DNA of 20,687 bases from a virus: IMG/VR virus record IMGVR_UViG_3300039412_000174, positions 1-20,687 of that record. The stretch is one strand, 5' to 3'. Position 1 is the stretch's first letter, and the number at the start of each line of letters is the position of its first letter. A program made the position numbers and the translations under genes. This document shows positions 20,474 through 20,687 of the stretch, piece by piece. The notes under the pieces are model-generated. The model worked only from the letters and a program-made list of their open reading frames with translations. It was not told where the DNA came from and searched no databases.

Positions 20474-20687
20474 ACGCGTTAAATATAATAGTCGCTAACG
20501 GGTTTTCTTTATCGCCTTTGATGGTCTGGGTAGGCGTGCCGTCTATCCTATCCATAACTTCTTTCAATGCTTTAATATCTTTATCTGACATCGCCTTGTC
20601 AATCAACTGCTCAACTATAACCTGAGCTTTTGTTTTTTCCTCTAAGGTGCGTGCGTTAATCACTTTCTCTTTTAATACTTTCTTAAT
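20403..20687 (-). CDS. Terminase small subunit-like protein, 5' end beyond the window
   Basis: The frame is open to the window edge; the first visible residues are IKKVLKEKVINARTLEEKTK. A GTG at 20663 is internal to this continuous sequence and is unlikely to be the start. What follows, AQVIVEQLIDKAM, DIKALKEVMDRIDGTPTQ and KGDKENPL, matches the C-terminal half of small-terminase-like proteins (DUF5681-type), in which a helical region ending in RxxG.P leads to a disordered tail. Small terminase recognises the packaging site and regulates the large subunit. Position directly before, and overlapping, the large terminase agrees. The N-terminal DNA-binding part lies outside the window. Confidence 0.75.
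   Translation of the reverse strand: MKKVLKEKVINARTLEEKTKAQVIVEQLIDKAMSDKDIKALKEVMDRIDGTPTQTIKGDKENPLATIIFNAYDPTKSNIIRPNGLPDESDTKSE

Overview
This window is a stretch of a tailed double-stranded DNA phage (or prophage) genome carrying the packaging, capsid and neck module. Every gene I can support lies on the minus strand. Read from high to low coordinate, the order is: end of small terminase, large terminase, a block of tiny accessory genes plus a methyltransferase, portal, prohead protease/scaffold, major capsid protein, three glycosyltransferases mixed with small unknown genes, head-tail connector, head closure protein, HK97-gp10-like neck protein, tail terminator, and a very long tail-fibre-like protein. 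The window opens and closes inside genes. Packing is tight, with 1-10 nt gaps or ATGA overlaps, as expected for one late operon.

Host: the sequence is AT-rich, uses the standard bacterial stops (TAA, TAG and TGA all end genes), and almost no gene has a recognisable Shine-Dalgarno. The fibre protein starts with a Sec-type signal peptide and is built of Ser/Thr/Tyr/Asn-rich repeats of a kind I associate with Patescibacteria (Parcubacteria-like) surface proteins and with phage tail fibres. A candidate-phyla host is a reasonable inference, not a demonstrated one.

Packaging and portal region (20687-13442): small and large terminase overlap by 71 nt. About 2.3 kb of small genes follows (two zinc-ribbon proteins, a DUF2292-like 50-residue protein, a CmcI/Methyltransf_24-like methyltransferase). 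The portal is 1116 residues and is a multidomain fusion: portal, acidic linker, a region resembling a protein-kinase fold, a DUF5661-like segment and a C-terminal MuF domain.

Capsid region (13411-9672): a HK97-type prohead protease is fused to an Asp/Ser-repeat and scaffold-like tail. The major capsid gene is split by a 971-nt group I intron inserted after codon 29. Splice sites, P1, P10, P2, P3, P7 and P9 can all be drawn by hand. The intron carries a NUMOD3 plus Vsr-like (EDxHD) homing endonuclease whose frame is broken by one in-frame TAA between the DNA-binding and nuclease parts.

Downstream (9605-1): GT2, GT4 and a small GT-A-type glycosyltransferase sit between capsid and neck genes, with two tandem paralogous small proteins. 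With the upstream methyltransferase they suggest glycan decoration of the virion or alteration of the host surface. The neck genes then run in canonical order into the fibre-like gene, a small unknown gene and a partial gene.

Five genes too short for a simple long-ORF scan are also listed (1-146, 8441-8539, 16794-16946, 17150-17320, 18939-19100). I saw no tRNA, CRISPR array or transposon.
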